A stretch of 64,000 nt of DNA, from positions 1,736,001-1,800,000 of the forward strand of contig CP084611.1 in the NCBI GenBank assembly GCA_025917655.1, read 5' to 3'. How positions within the stretch are numbered: the first letter of the stretch is position 1; each line of letters starts with the position of its first letter. Below are positions 22,724 to 34,600 of the stretch, piece after piece. Origin of the DNA: Chlorella sorokiniana (Eukaryota; Chlorophyta; Trebouxiophyceae; Chlorellales; Chlorellaceae). The notes beneath the pieces were generated by a model that was not told where the DNA came from, searched no databases, and saw only the letters and a list, made by a program, of their open reading frames with translations. The translations under genes and the position numbers were made by a program.

Positions 22724-25700
22724 CTAGGTCCTTTTCTTCTTTGGCTTGCCCCCGTTGTCGGTGGCGGCCATAGGCCTGGCCTGCCTGTCGGGCGCCGCTG
22801 CTGACTTGCGTTTCAGCGACGCCACCAGAAGCTTAAGGTCAGCCTTGCCTGCTGCTACACTGCCGTTGTGCTGGTTGGACCTGCTATCCTGCTGTTGTTG
22901 CTGCTGCTGCTCCTGCTGTTGCTGCTGCCGCTTGCTGCTGAACGCCAGGACAATGCTGCGCCGTTTGGCCACCTCAGCAGCCACGGAGGCAGACGTTTCC
23001 CTGCAGCAGATTTGCGTGCACAGCTCGGCAGCATGTAGTCATTCCAGAGCCTCAGGATGGCAGGCAAATCATGGCTGCTGCTACAGAATTTGTGCATGAA
23101 ACAGGCTCGCTGGGCGGTGGGCCCTGCGCCTCACTTGAACCGCGGGTCGGTGGGGTCCAGAGCAAAGTGGTGCGACGTAAGCAGCTCAGCAAAGCGCGGG
23201 TCAGACAGGTTAACGCCAGCAAAAGCGCCGCTGTGTCCTGCACGTTGGGGCAGGGGGTAAGAGGGCCACCCGTACGCTCACTCAGCGCCGCTCTTTCCAT
23301 GCACAGATGGGCGACTCGAGCTGCTGGGCCGCAGGGCAGCGCCCACCTGCTGCGGCATCCTCATCGTCCGAGCCCTCCTGGCGCTCCCGTCGCCGCGCAT
23401 CCTTCTTCAGCCGCATGCGCTCCTTCTTGCTGAGCTTGTTCGCGGCCTGTTGCTGCTGGCTTTGGCCCGGTGGCACATGCGCCCGCCGCTGCCAACCCCG
23501 CGCGCTGACGCCATCAATGTCGCGTCGTCCAGCAGCAGCATCTCCAGCTCAGCGCGCCTACCCGCGTCCTCTGCCGCCTCCGCCTCCTTCCGTTTGCCCT
23601 TCTTGCCCCCATCCTTCTCACCCGCCACGCCCTTCCGGCCTTTGACACGCTTGCTCTGCACCCGCTCAGCCTCCTCGGGAGCATCACCGCCCGGGGCGTC
23701 CTGCACAGCTTGCAGGGCTGCATTTGGCGAGCGCCGCTGGACACCACCACACGCACCCCTCCCATTCCTGTGTGTGCCACTGCTCCAGCCAGCAGCCCCC
23801 ACACCGCACCCTGAAGAAGGGGTCATCAAAAGGGTCGCCTTCGCCCTGAAAGAAGGGGTCGCCCGCCACGCCTGCAGGCAGCTCCTCCTCCTCAGAGCCG
23901 GCCCCAGCCCCGGTGGCGCCGTCGCTGTCCGACTCGTCTGATACAAAGTGCCGGCCCTGTCGCTTCGCCTCTGCCCGCTTCTCCCTGCATGGGGTACGGC
24001 GCAAGAGGTGGTGGCAGGCTCAGATGGGGGGCAAAGCGCTGCTACACCTGACGGGGCGCAAGATGAGGACGAGCGGCAAAGAGCGGCTGTTCCAGGGAGC
24101 GGCTGCAAAGGCCTGACAACTCTTTCTTCCCACCCCGCCGCCCCTGCCTTGGGCGCTGCGGAGGGCTGTGCCTTACCGCTTGCGGCGCATGTACGCGTCC
24201 CACACCGTCTCGCCCTTGCGCGCCTCCTTGTCGCGCTTGCGTGCCAGCAGCCGCTCCCCCAAGTTCTCCAGGCCCGGTATGAAGGTCACCTCCATCTCCA
24301 TGCCTGATGGGGTGGTTGATGGGGGTCGAGCAGATGGGGGTTCGAAAGGTGTGAAGGTGGGCGCAGGCAAAACATGGAGAGCAGCATTAAAATCAAGCAC
24401 TCAAATTCAAGCACTGAGGTTGAGCGGCCACGCACAGAAGAGCACAGCATTGGCTGGTGTGTTTACCCTTGTCGCCCTTCACACGCGTAGTGCCTGCCTC
24501 CTGCTGCGCTCGGAGTCGCTGCCGCTGCGGCCTGCGCTGCCCTCCTCGTCATCGTCAGCAACCCAGTCCTTCTTTCCGTGCCGCTCCTGCGCTGTGTTTG
24601 GTGCGCCGTCTGCCAGCAGCATGCGGTAGCGCTGCCGGATCGCCTCCTCGTCCTCCTCCGGCCCAGCGCCGCCATCCTCCTCCCCGTCCTCCTCCTCGCT
24701 CTCGCTGGCCAGGTAGGCCTGCAGGGAGGGCGGGGGCCCGGCTGTCGCGCACGCCATGCCAACACGGTACGCAGCACTGCATCGCTGCTAGAAGGACGCA
24801 CGAGGCCCTCTGTTGCTCCATGTCCACCCTGCCCTTTCCGGTTAGTAAGCAATGAGGGTTGCCCATTTGCTTGCCCTGAAGTCGTCCTCCTTGAGCTCGT
24901 CGGCATTGAGGCGGCGGGTCAGCGCGCGCCGCCTTGTGTCGTCGTCCGCATCCCAGGTCAGCTGCACGCTGGTGTGCTGCAGGGCGCGTGCCTGGAAGGC
25001 AGGCGGCGCATAATCTGCAGCAGGGAATGGCCAAGTCAACCTCAGCAATCTAATGTTAGGCGGAACAGGAGAAGCCAGGCAGCCAAGGAAGCACATCAGC
25101 ATGCCACCTCCGCCAGGCACAGGCTAACCAGTCGTGCATTGCAAACTGCCGCACCTGCTGGCACGTCCAACGCCTCATCTCTGACGTGGCGGCCCTTGAA
25201 GGACTGCTCCCGTGGCACAAAGCGCAGGTCAAACTTGCACGCAGCTGCCAGGAGGCAACGGCACCCAGGAGAGAACGGCACGGCACAGTGAATATTGCTC
25301 GATTGAAACAGGGCTAGCGAGCCCACATCAACCAAAAGCACCCAACCTGCGGCCCCACTGCAGCATCCCCCCCCGCCCTCTCACTCTTCATGAGCTCCAT
25401 GCCGTCGCACTCCTCGTACAGGCGGTTGGCGGTGGCTGCGCAGGGCAAGGAAGTGCTGGCAAGCAAGCAGGTGTTGGCCATGTGCACCAGGCCAGCAGTC
25501 GACAGTTTGGGGCAATGGCTGCCATGGCCAACGAATGAACTGTAGGCTGGAACTTGCAGACGGGTCAGCCTCATCACACGGTGCTCCGACAGCCATCCCC
25601 ACACCACAGCCTCTGCCTCCCACACACTTGTGCCACCAATCCGACCGCAGCCACCCACCCGCTGAGTCACAGGTGATGATGGCATAGAAGTAGCGCAGCT

Positions 25701-27387
25701 TCGAGCGCTCGTACAGCCGTAGGCGGCGCTGATCCACCTCGCCACCCTCCTCTGCATGGCCGGTGGCACAGGAGCGCGGGTGGCAGCTGTTCAGGGCAGT
25801 GGGAGGTACTGGAGGGCGATGCAGCGGGGTGTTGCTCCAGGTATTGGCCAGGTGCTACACGGGAATTACCACGTACACCGGAGTCAGACCCGGAGCCGCC
25901 TCCCTCCTCGTCCTGCTCCCCGTTCTTCCTGCTGGCGGCGCCATGGGCTGATATGAAGATGCCCTGCGGCCCTAGCACTGCCTCCCGCCCCATGCGCTCC
26001 AGCCCGTAGTCTGCAGCCAAGACGCAACAGGCAGAAAGAGCCATCAAAGGACTCAAAGAAGCAACCAGCATTGCAGATGCTGCTCCTGCGGCGGCGCCTG
26101 TTCAGAAAACATGGACCATGTGCCTTGCTCCTGTCCTGCAACACCTGAGGGATACACCACCACGCTTAGGATGGAGCCGTCCTTAGGCACGAACGAGCGC
26201 ATCACAGCCAGGATGTCCACCGCCCGCACATGCTCCCAGTCCAGGTCCACAGCAGCCAGGCGGGCGGTGGCGTCGGGCAGGAGCGGGATCTGCGGGTTCA
26301 ATCGGCAAGGGATGGTGTCATACAATAACATGCGCAATCCTGCACATAGCGAAGCCTTTAACCATGGCTTTGCATGCTCGACAAGGAGGCCTGCCTGCAC
26401 TTACCGGCTCCTCTGGGTTGGCAGCAAGCGCGCCCACGCCCCACTCCTCCAGATCGGCCTCGTTCAGCGGCTCGTCCTCATCTGCTGACCTCAGCTGCTG
26501 CCGCGGGTCTTGAACCCCTTCCTCTTCGCTGCTCTGTGACGCGCCTTCAATTTCTTCATCAGAAGTGTGAGGGTCCTCGTCGTCCTCCTCGCTGCTGGTA
26601 TCCGGGCCAGCTAAGCCCCTGCTTGCAAACAAGATGAGCGCATTTCATTGCTTGCAGGTATGCTAGATACAAATGCTACCGCCATGCACAACCCAGGTCT
26701 CATGCTTGGCGCCAACAGCACCCTCACCTCATGCGCGCCCAGCGTTCCTCGGCGGCTTGCTCATCGACGTCGCTCCCAGCATCGCTGGACTCAACGCTGC
26801 TGTAGCTGCTGTCCATGCGTGCTGCCTGGCCATGGTCCCCCTCCTTGGCATCCAGGCCAGAGCAAGCATGCTTGGCGTTCGGCGCGACCTGCTTTGCCTT
26901 GCCGCCAGTGGACGCCTCTCCCTTGCGTCCCTGCACCCTGCCCTGCTGCGTCACACATGCTGTCTGCTTAGAAATCCCCTCAGCACCAGCTTGCCGCTCC
27001 TCTTTCAGCCGGTAATACCGGTGCATGTCCTCCATCTTCTTGCCGCGCTTCACCCTGCGCCCCCGCTTGTCCACAGTGCTGGACACCTGAAATGCCTCAT
27101 CTTTGAAGATGCCTGCAAACATTGATACATCGAACAGCGGTGATATTGCCATGCCATGACAGCAGCAACAGCCCCACCTCGCGGGACAGCATTTCACGTT
27201 GGTCCAGTTGTTGCTGGAGGCAAGACTGGCGGCAGGAATGTCTCCACTTGCCTGCGAAACGTTCGTCGATCTCGACTTGAGACTTTGCTTTTGGGAACCT
27301 TTGGAACCTTGGGTCATAGTGCACAGCAGCAAAGCGGCTATCCGCGACCATGCCGCCGCCATTCCTCGGCTTGTCGGCCTTTCCCAT
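22724..27387 (-). CDS. ESF1: ESF1, nucleolar pre-rRNA processing protein
   Basis: ATG 27387 starts MGKADKPRNGGGMVADSRFA and continues AVHYDPRFQRFPKAKSQVEI, the conserved N-terminus. Further exons give RLAAVDLDWEHVRAVDILAV and SFVPKDGSILSVVVYP (about 26265-26145), LYERSKLRYFYAIITCDSA (about 25725-25665), ANRLYEECDGMEL (about 25430), FDLRFVPREQSFKGRHVRDE (about 25230) and TSVQLTWDADDDTRRRALTR (about 24985). LENLGERLLARKRDKEARKG and TVWDAYMRRKR follow (about 24280-24175). The C-terminus has a poly-Gln stretch and ends GGKPKKKRT, stop at 22726-22724. ESF1 is needed for early 18S rRNA processing in the nucleolus. Acidic Ser/Glu/Asp-rich stretches between blocks are typical. It is divergent from the GNAT gene (161 bp between ATGs) and convergent with BAF60 (111 bp). 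Confidence 0.9.
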
Positions 27388-27548
27388 AATGACTTTGTAA
27401 AGAACGCCAACTGTCCAATCGGAGCGAAAGAAATGAGTGACGGGAAGCGCAGGTTCGCTGTGTGCTGCTGCCGACCACTGCGTACCGCCGTGTACCTGTA
27501 CCCCTCACACAGCGAGGCACTTGCCTAGCCGTGTCTAGCATATGCGCG

Positions 27549-28136
27549 ATGTTTAAGGGATCGGCCAGCATGAGCAGCAAGGCGAACGACAATGTCGAAA
27601 GATGGTTCTTCAGGGCGGCTTCAACCAACGATCTGGACGCATTGTGGCTCTGGGTAAGCTGTTGGGTTGCCCGACCCGCCCATGAGCCTCTGGACGATGC
27701 GCCGCTGCCCTCAGGCTTTTGCTTATGCCCTGCTCCCTGAACAGAACAGCAAAGCTACCCGCCAGACGAAGCTGCAAGCCGGGAGATGCTGATGTTCCGG
27801 ATGGAGTTTGCCGGCGACCTGTTCCTGTGTGCGACGTTGGCGGAGCGCGTTGTCGGCTTCGTGTGCGGCACTCGTTCCAATGCAACTCATGTCACTCAGG
27901 AAAGTATGGGAAGCCACGAGCCTGACGGATCCTTGCTGGTGATCCACAGTGTGTGCGTCGCACCAGACCTGCGGAGGCTGGGCGTCGCCACCCGGCTCCT
28001 TGCGGCATATTTGCGTTTCGCAGCTGAGCGACCGCAGCTGACGCAAGTGCGTTTGATCTGCAAAGAGCACTTGAAATCTCTATACTCGAGGGTTGGATTC
28101 AAGCTGCTGGGCTTGTCGAGCGTCGTGCATGCATGA
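27549..28136 (+). CDS. GNAT acetyltransferase, arylalkylamine (serotonin) NAT-like
   Basis: Exon 1 starts at ATG 27549 (MFKGSASMSSKANDNVERWF) and ends LDALWLW at a GTAAGC donor. Exon 2 begins after ACAG with QSYPPDEAASREMLMFRMEF. The core LLVIHSVCVAPDLRRLGVAT carries the acetyl-CoA loop RRLGVA, followed by RLLAAYLRFAAERPQ and VRLICKEHLKSLYSRVGFKL, and ends SSVVHA with stop at 28134-28136. The SYPPDEAAS motif and HSVCVAP strand are typical of AANAT-like enzymes, which acetylate arylalkylamines such as serotonin in melatonin synthesis. The substrate here is inferred from family only. A second in-frame ATG at 27570 is an alternative start. Confidence 0.82.
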
Positions 28137-28620
28137 GCCCGTGGTTTGAAATGCATTTTGAGCGATAGAAAGTGAGGACGACAGCTCGCATAACACATGT
28201 AGTTACCATCGACGCCCATTTGGTGGCTAAGGCCATCGATATTTTTGCTGCGCTTCTGTGGCACTGTCTTTAATGAGGACTCCTCGCTGCTGACGGCCTT
28301 GTGCCCTCTGGGCCGCCCGGGAGAAGAAGGGATTCAAACGGGGTCGATCAACAAAAGGTTGGGGTGGCGGACACCGTCGCTGGCGTGCAGCAACTTCTAA
28401 ACGCGTGTCAGCTGCATGATGATGCTCGGTATTGAAGGTATGAAATTGAAGGGCGCCCATCAAGAAGAAGAAGATGACGCGCGTATTGCCTGGCTTCCGG
28501 CACTACGCGATTTCGCCCTGCGCGTCTCTCTCTTCTTCTGCCTGCAACACGTTACTTCTTTAGTTATATTTCTTGTAACACTAAATAGTCAACTGTCGGA
28601 CGTGGGCATCCACAGCCTCC
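28137..28620. other. Intergenic region upstream of OST3/OST6
   Basis: This 484-bp stretch lies between GNAT and OST3, both on +. I see no conserved coding frame. It probably holds the GNAT 3' UTR and the OST3 promoter. Confidence 0.4.
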
Positions 28621-30294
28621 ATGAATTGGGCGGCCTACCGGATCCTGTTGCTGGCGGTAGTGGTGCCAACAGTGGTACAATCATCAGATGATGTCAAGGT
28701 GAGTTTGGTTGCTGAGTTAACGTCGTAGTAGCTGATCACCTCTGCGGTCCGCAGCGCTTTGCTGGAATGCTGTCTCACGGAATAAAACTTTGCAGATCCA
28801 GCGGTTGATAGCTCTGCAACACAGCCAAGGAGGGTTGATCGACCTGGATTCCCAGTCGTTTGGACAGCTGCTCGTGGGCAAGTCTAGACCATATTCCGTC
28901 TTTATTGTGGCAGGTAGGACTAGGAGGGGAAATCAGGGTGCTGCAATGTATCATGCAGCATGGGTACCGCCGAGAGTCGATGGAGTTGCCTCGTCTGCGG
29001 TGGAGCCTACACGGACGGCACGCAATTGTTGCTGCAGATGCCAAGGACCTCCGCAGCCAAAGCAAGCTGAAGCTGGGCCAGCTTGTTGTCGATTTCAAGC
29101 TTGTAGCAAAGTCCTTCGCAGCCACCCATGCGGGCAAGCCTGCAGCTGGCAGCGTTTTCTTTGCACGCATGGAGTTTTCCAAGGCAAAGGAGCTTTTCGG
29201 CAGGATGGGCATTCAGGCGCTGCCATACCTGGCCCGCGTCCCACCTAGCCTTGCCATCAGCGACAGCGGTGCTGTGATTCTTAGCAAGGAGGACGTGATG
29301 CCGACGGCGGGTTACCCCTGGTCCGCGGAAGCGATTGCTGAGTGGGTGCAAGAGCGCAGTGGCATTGCGGTGGGCGAGATCAAACGCCCCACGCTGGTCA
29401 GCACAAGGTGAACCAGAAGCACCCAGCTGCCACATTACTTGGTGTGCATTCTTGTAGCCTGGTTACAGACCAGTAATGTTACGCCCCGCAGGCTGATGCC
29501 GATCATTTCGTTGGCAGCACTTGGAGGTCTCGCTTTTGTTGGCTACCATCTCTACTATGCGCCATTCATGCGCCATCAGTGGCTATACGCGGTGGGGGCG
29601 CTTGTCATCTACTGGTTTTCTGTTTCAGGTGCGCTTCGCTTATGGCAAGGCGGTAGCTTTCTGCTGAATCCTGACGAGGCTCGCAATATGCTGGCAATAT
29701 GCGACCGCCGATCGGGCTTGTAGGTGGTATGTTCAACATAATCCGTGGCGTGCCCCTGGTGGGCTTTGATCACCGAAAACGCCAGAGCATGTTGTTCATG
29801 CCAGGCCAGGGTAAGTGCTCAGGAGGTTGCTGATGCCGGGCAACCTGCAAATTGTCCTTTAGGGCTATGCAACACTGTTCCGTGCACTTTTATCGAATAA
29901 TTGCAGGTCAGTTGGGCGCGGAAGGCTTCATTATGGGCACGCTTTACACTACAGTTGGTCTTGCCATCGCCGGGCTGATTATGATCACTCCCAAGGTGAT
30001 TTCCTGATATGCATTTCGCTGACACGACGCCACCTGTTGTTTGAACAAAGACTACTCCTGCAGGTCAAAGATGTTAACACACAGCGCGTCCTGGCGTATG
30101 GATTGATTTTGCTTGCTGTCATGGCGTATAGGTGGGGCAGTGCGTGTGTCTCGTGTGGCTGCATACATCACCACGCGGGTGCCATGTTCTGATCCACCGG
30201 ATCAGTAAGCTTCCTTTTGATCATGCACCGCAGGATTGTGACCTCAAACCATTTGTGGAAAACTGGCATGCACACCAACTGGTATTTGTTTTGA
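28621..30294 (+). CDS. OST3: Oligosaccharyltransferase subunit OST3/OST6 (MagT1/TUSC3 family)
   Basis: Eight exons can be placed: 28621-28698, 28796-28914, 29037-29410, 29491-29629, 29726-29811, 29907-29996, 30063-30131 and 30233-30294. All junctions are GT-AG and keep frame. A signal peptide (ILLLAVVVPTVVQS) leads into a luminal thioredoxin-like domain with PYSVFIVADAKDL, FFARMEFSKAKELFGRMGIQ and LPYLARVPPSLAIS. Four membrane segments follow: IISLAALGGLAFVGYHLYYA, AVGALVIYWFSVSG, TLYTTVGLAIAGLIMITP and LAYGLILLAVMAYR. The motif NIIRGVPLVGFDHRKRQSM precedes segment 3, and the protein ends TGMHTNWYLF. The subunit assists N-glycosylation in the ER. I see no CxxC redox motif in the luminal domain, unlike yeast Ost3 and human TUSC3. 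Confidence 0.93.
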
Positions 30295-30589
30295 ACCGCA
30301 CGATCTTCTGACCCTGCCTAGTCTCCTTTCTCTGCAACTCCAAACGGAGCACACTCTCAAGAACAGTGTTAGACGCAAGTGCTGCGTGTGCGCAGAAGGA
30401 GAGATCAGAGAAAGGGGACCACCAGAAACTTGGCTTCTGTATGAGTTTAGGTTAGCACTATGAAAGGCTGCATGGCCAAGCTTGGGAGAGCCACGTCATC
30501 ACAGATGTGACACGGGCAGTGAAGGGCCTTCTCAACATTCATGCTCATCAACTTTCAGTTTAATAACAACTGTCTGCAATTTAGCGCCA

Positions 30590-31294
30590 ATGCTTCTGTT
30601 GAAGCGCGGGATTTCCACACTCTTTTATGCACAACCTCGCCAGCAATGGCGAGGCGCGAGAAGCGTGCCGAGCAAAGTCACCTTGGAGCTGCTGAAGGTA
30701 GCGCATGCCGCCGACTCGCCAGGTTGGCGATAACCAAGCTCACTCAGGCATCACTGCTTGCTTGCAGGAGGCTGAGGGCGTAGGAGTTGCCGAGCAGATT
30801 GTGAACGTGAATGCTGGCCATGGTCGGAACTTTTTGGTCCCAAGCGGCCTCGCTGTGCAAATTGAGCACGCCAGCCGCCAACCAACCAGCCAAGCATTCC
30901 TTCCTTTCAACGCCAGAGCTCATGCAACTGCACTGAGCCCGGAGAAGCAGCAGCAGCAGTTTGAAAAGATGATGAAGACATTATTGACTAGCACATTGGT
31001 GAGCACTAGCACATTGGTGAGGGGGTTGAGTTGCCAACAAACCAAGCCATACAAGTTTGCACGGTGCAGAATTTTAAGCGAAGAACCAAAGACAATGCTG
31101 AGCTTCAAGAGCCGGTGAATGCACAAGATGTTGCAGACGCAGTAGGGCGTCAGCTGCGGATACACATGGTGCCGGAGCTAGTGGATTTGGAGGGGGAGAG
31201 CTTGCGTGAAGTCGGAGAATATCGGTTGCCCTTGAAGTTGGTGCTGGCTTCTGGTGATCGTGCCACCCTTGATGTCAGCATTTCATCAACTTGA
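30590..31294 (+). CDS. MRPL9: Ribosomal protein bL9, probably mitochondrial
   Basis: Exon 1 starts at ATG 30590 with a short Arg-rich presequence (MLLKRGISTLFYAQPRQQWR) and ends VTLELLK at a GTAGCG donor. Exon 2 begins EAEGVGVAEQIVNVNAGHGR and NFLVPSGLAVQIEHA, the bL9 N-domain RNA-binding signature. A Gln-rich helix (KQQQQQFEKMMKTLL) follows. The last exon opens NFKRRTKDNAELQEPVNAQD and ends with the C-domain block GEYRLPLKLVLASGDRATLD. Placement in mitochondria rather than plastid rests on the basic presequence and is an inference. The donor ending exon 2 is duplicated (30988-31021), giving two in-frame splice choices 18 nt apart. Confidence 0.85.
30988..31021 (+). repeat. Tandem 16-bp duplication carrying two splice donors
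   Basis: The unit CTAGCACATTGGTGAG occurs at 30988-31003 and again at 31006-31021. Each copy contains ATTG|GTGAG, a good donor. Both donors are in phase 0, so use of the second adds six residues (VSTSTL) to bL9m. Confidence 0.85.
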
Positions 31295-31662
31295 TCCCTG
31301 CACTGCTTGGTGTAAGGAAACAGCCAGTGCATTTGAAGCCTGTCGTTGTTGCCTGTCTGCGCCAATCAATGTGGTGCTTGTAGGACCAGCATGGAACTCC
31401 ACCTGAGACTGTGGTAGAGCCAGTTGCTTTCACTCAGGCTTGGGTTCACGTGAAGTTGCTGGTAATGGCTGTAATGGCTGTCGACCGGGGAAAGGGTTGC
31501 CTGGCTGGCGGCAGGTGGCACCGTCCCACCCGATTCTTGCACGTGTCTGCCCATCATAACGTTGAATTCAATACGATAATTTCATGTTTACAACGCCAGC
31601 GCCGAAGGACTGCTGCTTGTGCCCAGGCAGGTGGGGTCAGTGCTGAGCGGGAAGGCGCCGAA
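31295..31662. other. Intergenic region between bL9m and MYSM1-like gene
   Basis: A 368-bp stretch between two + genes. No convincing coding frame is seen. It should contain the bL9m 3' UTR and the MYSM1-like promoter. Confidence 0.4.
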
Positions 31663-34600
31663 ATGGCGCACAACGCGGCTACTGATGACGATGCTGAGAT
31701 AGCTAGACTTCTGGTGAGCCGGGCGGTGTAGGAGTATTGATCGTTTTACTTTATGTCGATCGCTGCTGCCTTGGTCCTCACTTGTGCTGTGACGCCTGCT
31801 TTGCAACACACGAACGTCATTGGGGGCATCACGGAGGTCGCCGGTCGCTTTGCTCGAAGCCTCCCCATGCCGCCTCACCGCCTGCGGCGGACCATGCTCC
31901 ATTCAGGCGGCCGAGAATCCTGAGCAGTATTACGAGTATGACTTTGGCGATGACAATGGGGATGACGATTCAGACGATCCTGATTATGGCGGCAAGCAGG
32001 CGGGCAAGAAGGCAGGCAAGCACGCCTTCAGTATGTCTGCCATGGCGGTGGTCCTCCAGTCTGGGTGAATGTCTGCTGGCTATGCAGGAAGCAAGAAGAA
32101 GAGGTTTCCAGAGCAGGAAGCTGCTTTTGACCCGTCCCCTGCTGGACCGCCTGCTGGGTTTGTCATGCCAACCGTCACCGCTGCTGGTGATGGCGAAGGC
32201 AGCAATGTGCTTCCTGGCACTGTGCTCCCGGAAGTTGGGGGACCGGGAGCTGCATCGCTGACCACGCTGAGCCCCGAGATGCAACAGCAGATCATGTTGC
32301 AGCAGCAGGCCTTCGCAGCGGCACTCGCTGGCGGAGCAAGCGGGATGACGGGGCTTCAAATTGCACTGCCACCAGGGGTCACCCTTGAGCAGGCCTCAAT
32401 GATGGGCCTTCCCATCATGGCCCTGCCTGTGCAGCTGCCTAGCAGCAGTGGGGCAGCACCAGGCGTGGCAGCAGCTGCGACCACCCTGCCATTGGCACCC
32501 GCCGTGCTGCCCAGAGTGGGCGGAGGTCCCGGGATGCTCCCTGCAGCTGGCCTGCCAGGGTTGCCTCCTGCCATTCCTAGGCCCGCAAGCAGCGCTGGTG
32601 GCGACAAGCTGTCGGATGGCGACGAGTTTACTGCGACTGGGCGGCGCAAGCGCAAGGACACGGGTGAGTCTTTCCCTGTGCTCTATTGCTCTTCTCCCTG
32701 CCTTCGCCAATCCTCTTCTTCTCGTGCTCCACCTGGTGGTTTGTTCAATGGTGCCGCGCAGGCAAGCAGCGGCAGCAGTCGCGCAGCTGGACTGATGACG
32801 AGGAGCGGCTGTTCCTGGAGGCGCTGCAGTTATATGGCAGGTGGGACGGGAGCAGAGGCCCGGTTGGTAGATGGTTTCAGGTAGAGCTGTGCGCATTCCC
32901 AGAGGGCGGTGTGCGACCACACGGTCATGCCTTCTGGTCCTGCGTTTTGCAGGGACTGGAAACGCTGTGCAGAGCATGTGGGCACCCGTGACCACCGCGC
33001 GTTCACCAGCCATGCCCAGGTGGTTGCTTGACCTGCATGCGTTGTGATAATGTTGTGAGTGTCCGAATCAAAACACCCTTGTTCCTGCTTGTTTGGCAAA
33101 TCATATTCTGCCATTGCAGAAGCACTTTATCAAGCTTTTGCTGCGTGGCGAGGAGGTGCCGCCAAAGGTCGCCGAGACGGGTCGGGGCTACACGCTGTCA
33201 GGTGGACTGCATCCTGCTACCCATCAGCCTGCACCGCTGCAGCGGCATGAGAGGCATGCCACGCTGTTCCTATAGCCATGATTTTTGCCGTCAGAACGTT
33301 GTGTGTGTGTGTGTTGTCCTTGTTTTGGTAGGCAAGGCCTTGGACCCCAACTCAGCTGCAGCGCGCGCCTACGGTCTGAAGCCTGACCTCTTCGCCCGTG
33401 AGAGCTGCAGTTAGCTGCCCTTTGCAAGGCACTCGAGGCTCTTCAACATCGACCTACCTGCCTTCAAGTTCTGTCTGCTGCCACAACCTCCATTCTCATT
33501 TGATCGAGTTTCCTGCCACGCAGGCATTGCTGCCACCGGAAAGTTGCTTGTTGGGGTGCACGTCACCACCCTGGAGATGAGCGATGGGCCGCCGCCCCCT
33601 CCAGGTGGCCTTGTTTCCCCACTTCAGCGCGTGTCTGTGTGAGTCGAGCATGCCCGCTCCTGCTTACATCATTTGAGCTGCACGCTGCCTTTTCTTCCTT
33701 ATGCAGCGCTCAGGGCGCAGCAGCAAGACCCTTGCTGTGGGTGGCGGCGGTGGCAAGCGGCAGAAGCGTTCCAAGGGCGGTGAGCGGTATGGCAGCGAGT
33801 ACGAGACGGAGGAGGAGGACGAAGATGCCATCCTGGCTACAGCAGAGGTTCACGCGGAGGTGGGGGCAGCCGCAGAGCTGGCGCTACCGCTACTGCCGCG
33901 CATGCACGTTATCGGACTCAAAGGGGCATATTTGAGCTGTCGCGCAGTAGCATGGCGATTTTCTAGTCCAAACGCCTGCATATGTGTGCCACAATGCCCC
34001 CACCCTCGCATACCTACCCTTCGCCCCCGTGCCCCTCCCCTGCATCGCGCAGCCCCCTGAGGCTGTTGAGCCCACCGAGTACGTGCGCAACCGGCCGCGG
34101 CGCCAGGTGGGGCGGCGGATGCAGCTGGGCGACACCACAGAGTCCACCGACCTCACGCAGCTGGACAGCTTTGTGGGGCCGCCTGGCACCGGCGCGCCCA
34201 TGGCCCAGGTACGCGGCGGCCTGCAGGCGCGGCAGGGCGCCCGCATGCAGCTGCCGTTGGGCTCGCCATCTCCCGCCTCGCTGGGCCTTGACCCACCATC
34301 ATTCGATTCGTTTGGGTCCCTTGCCCCTGCTTGTGCCTCCGCACAGCCCTTCCAGGTCATCATGGATCGGCAGGCGCTGCTCGTCATGGACTTCCATGCA
34401 CACCTGAGGTGACGGCCTGGGGCCGGTGGCCTGCCCTGCTTGGCCTCTGCCGGGATGCATGTAACTGGCGCACGAACAACCCCATGAGGAGAGTGTGTTG
34501 TGATGCCGTGGCCTGCAGCCGCTGCGAAATCATTGGGCTCCTGGGAGGATCCTTTGATGCCGATCAGCGTGTGCTAGAGATCTGTGAGGCATATCCTTGC

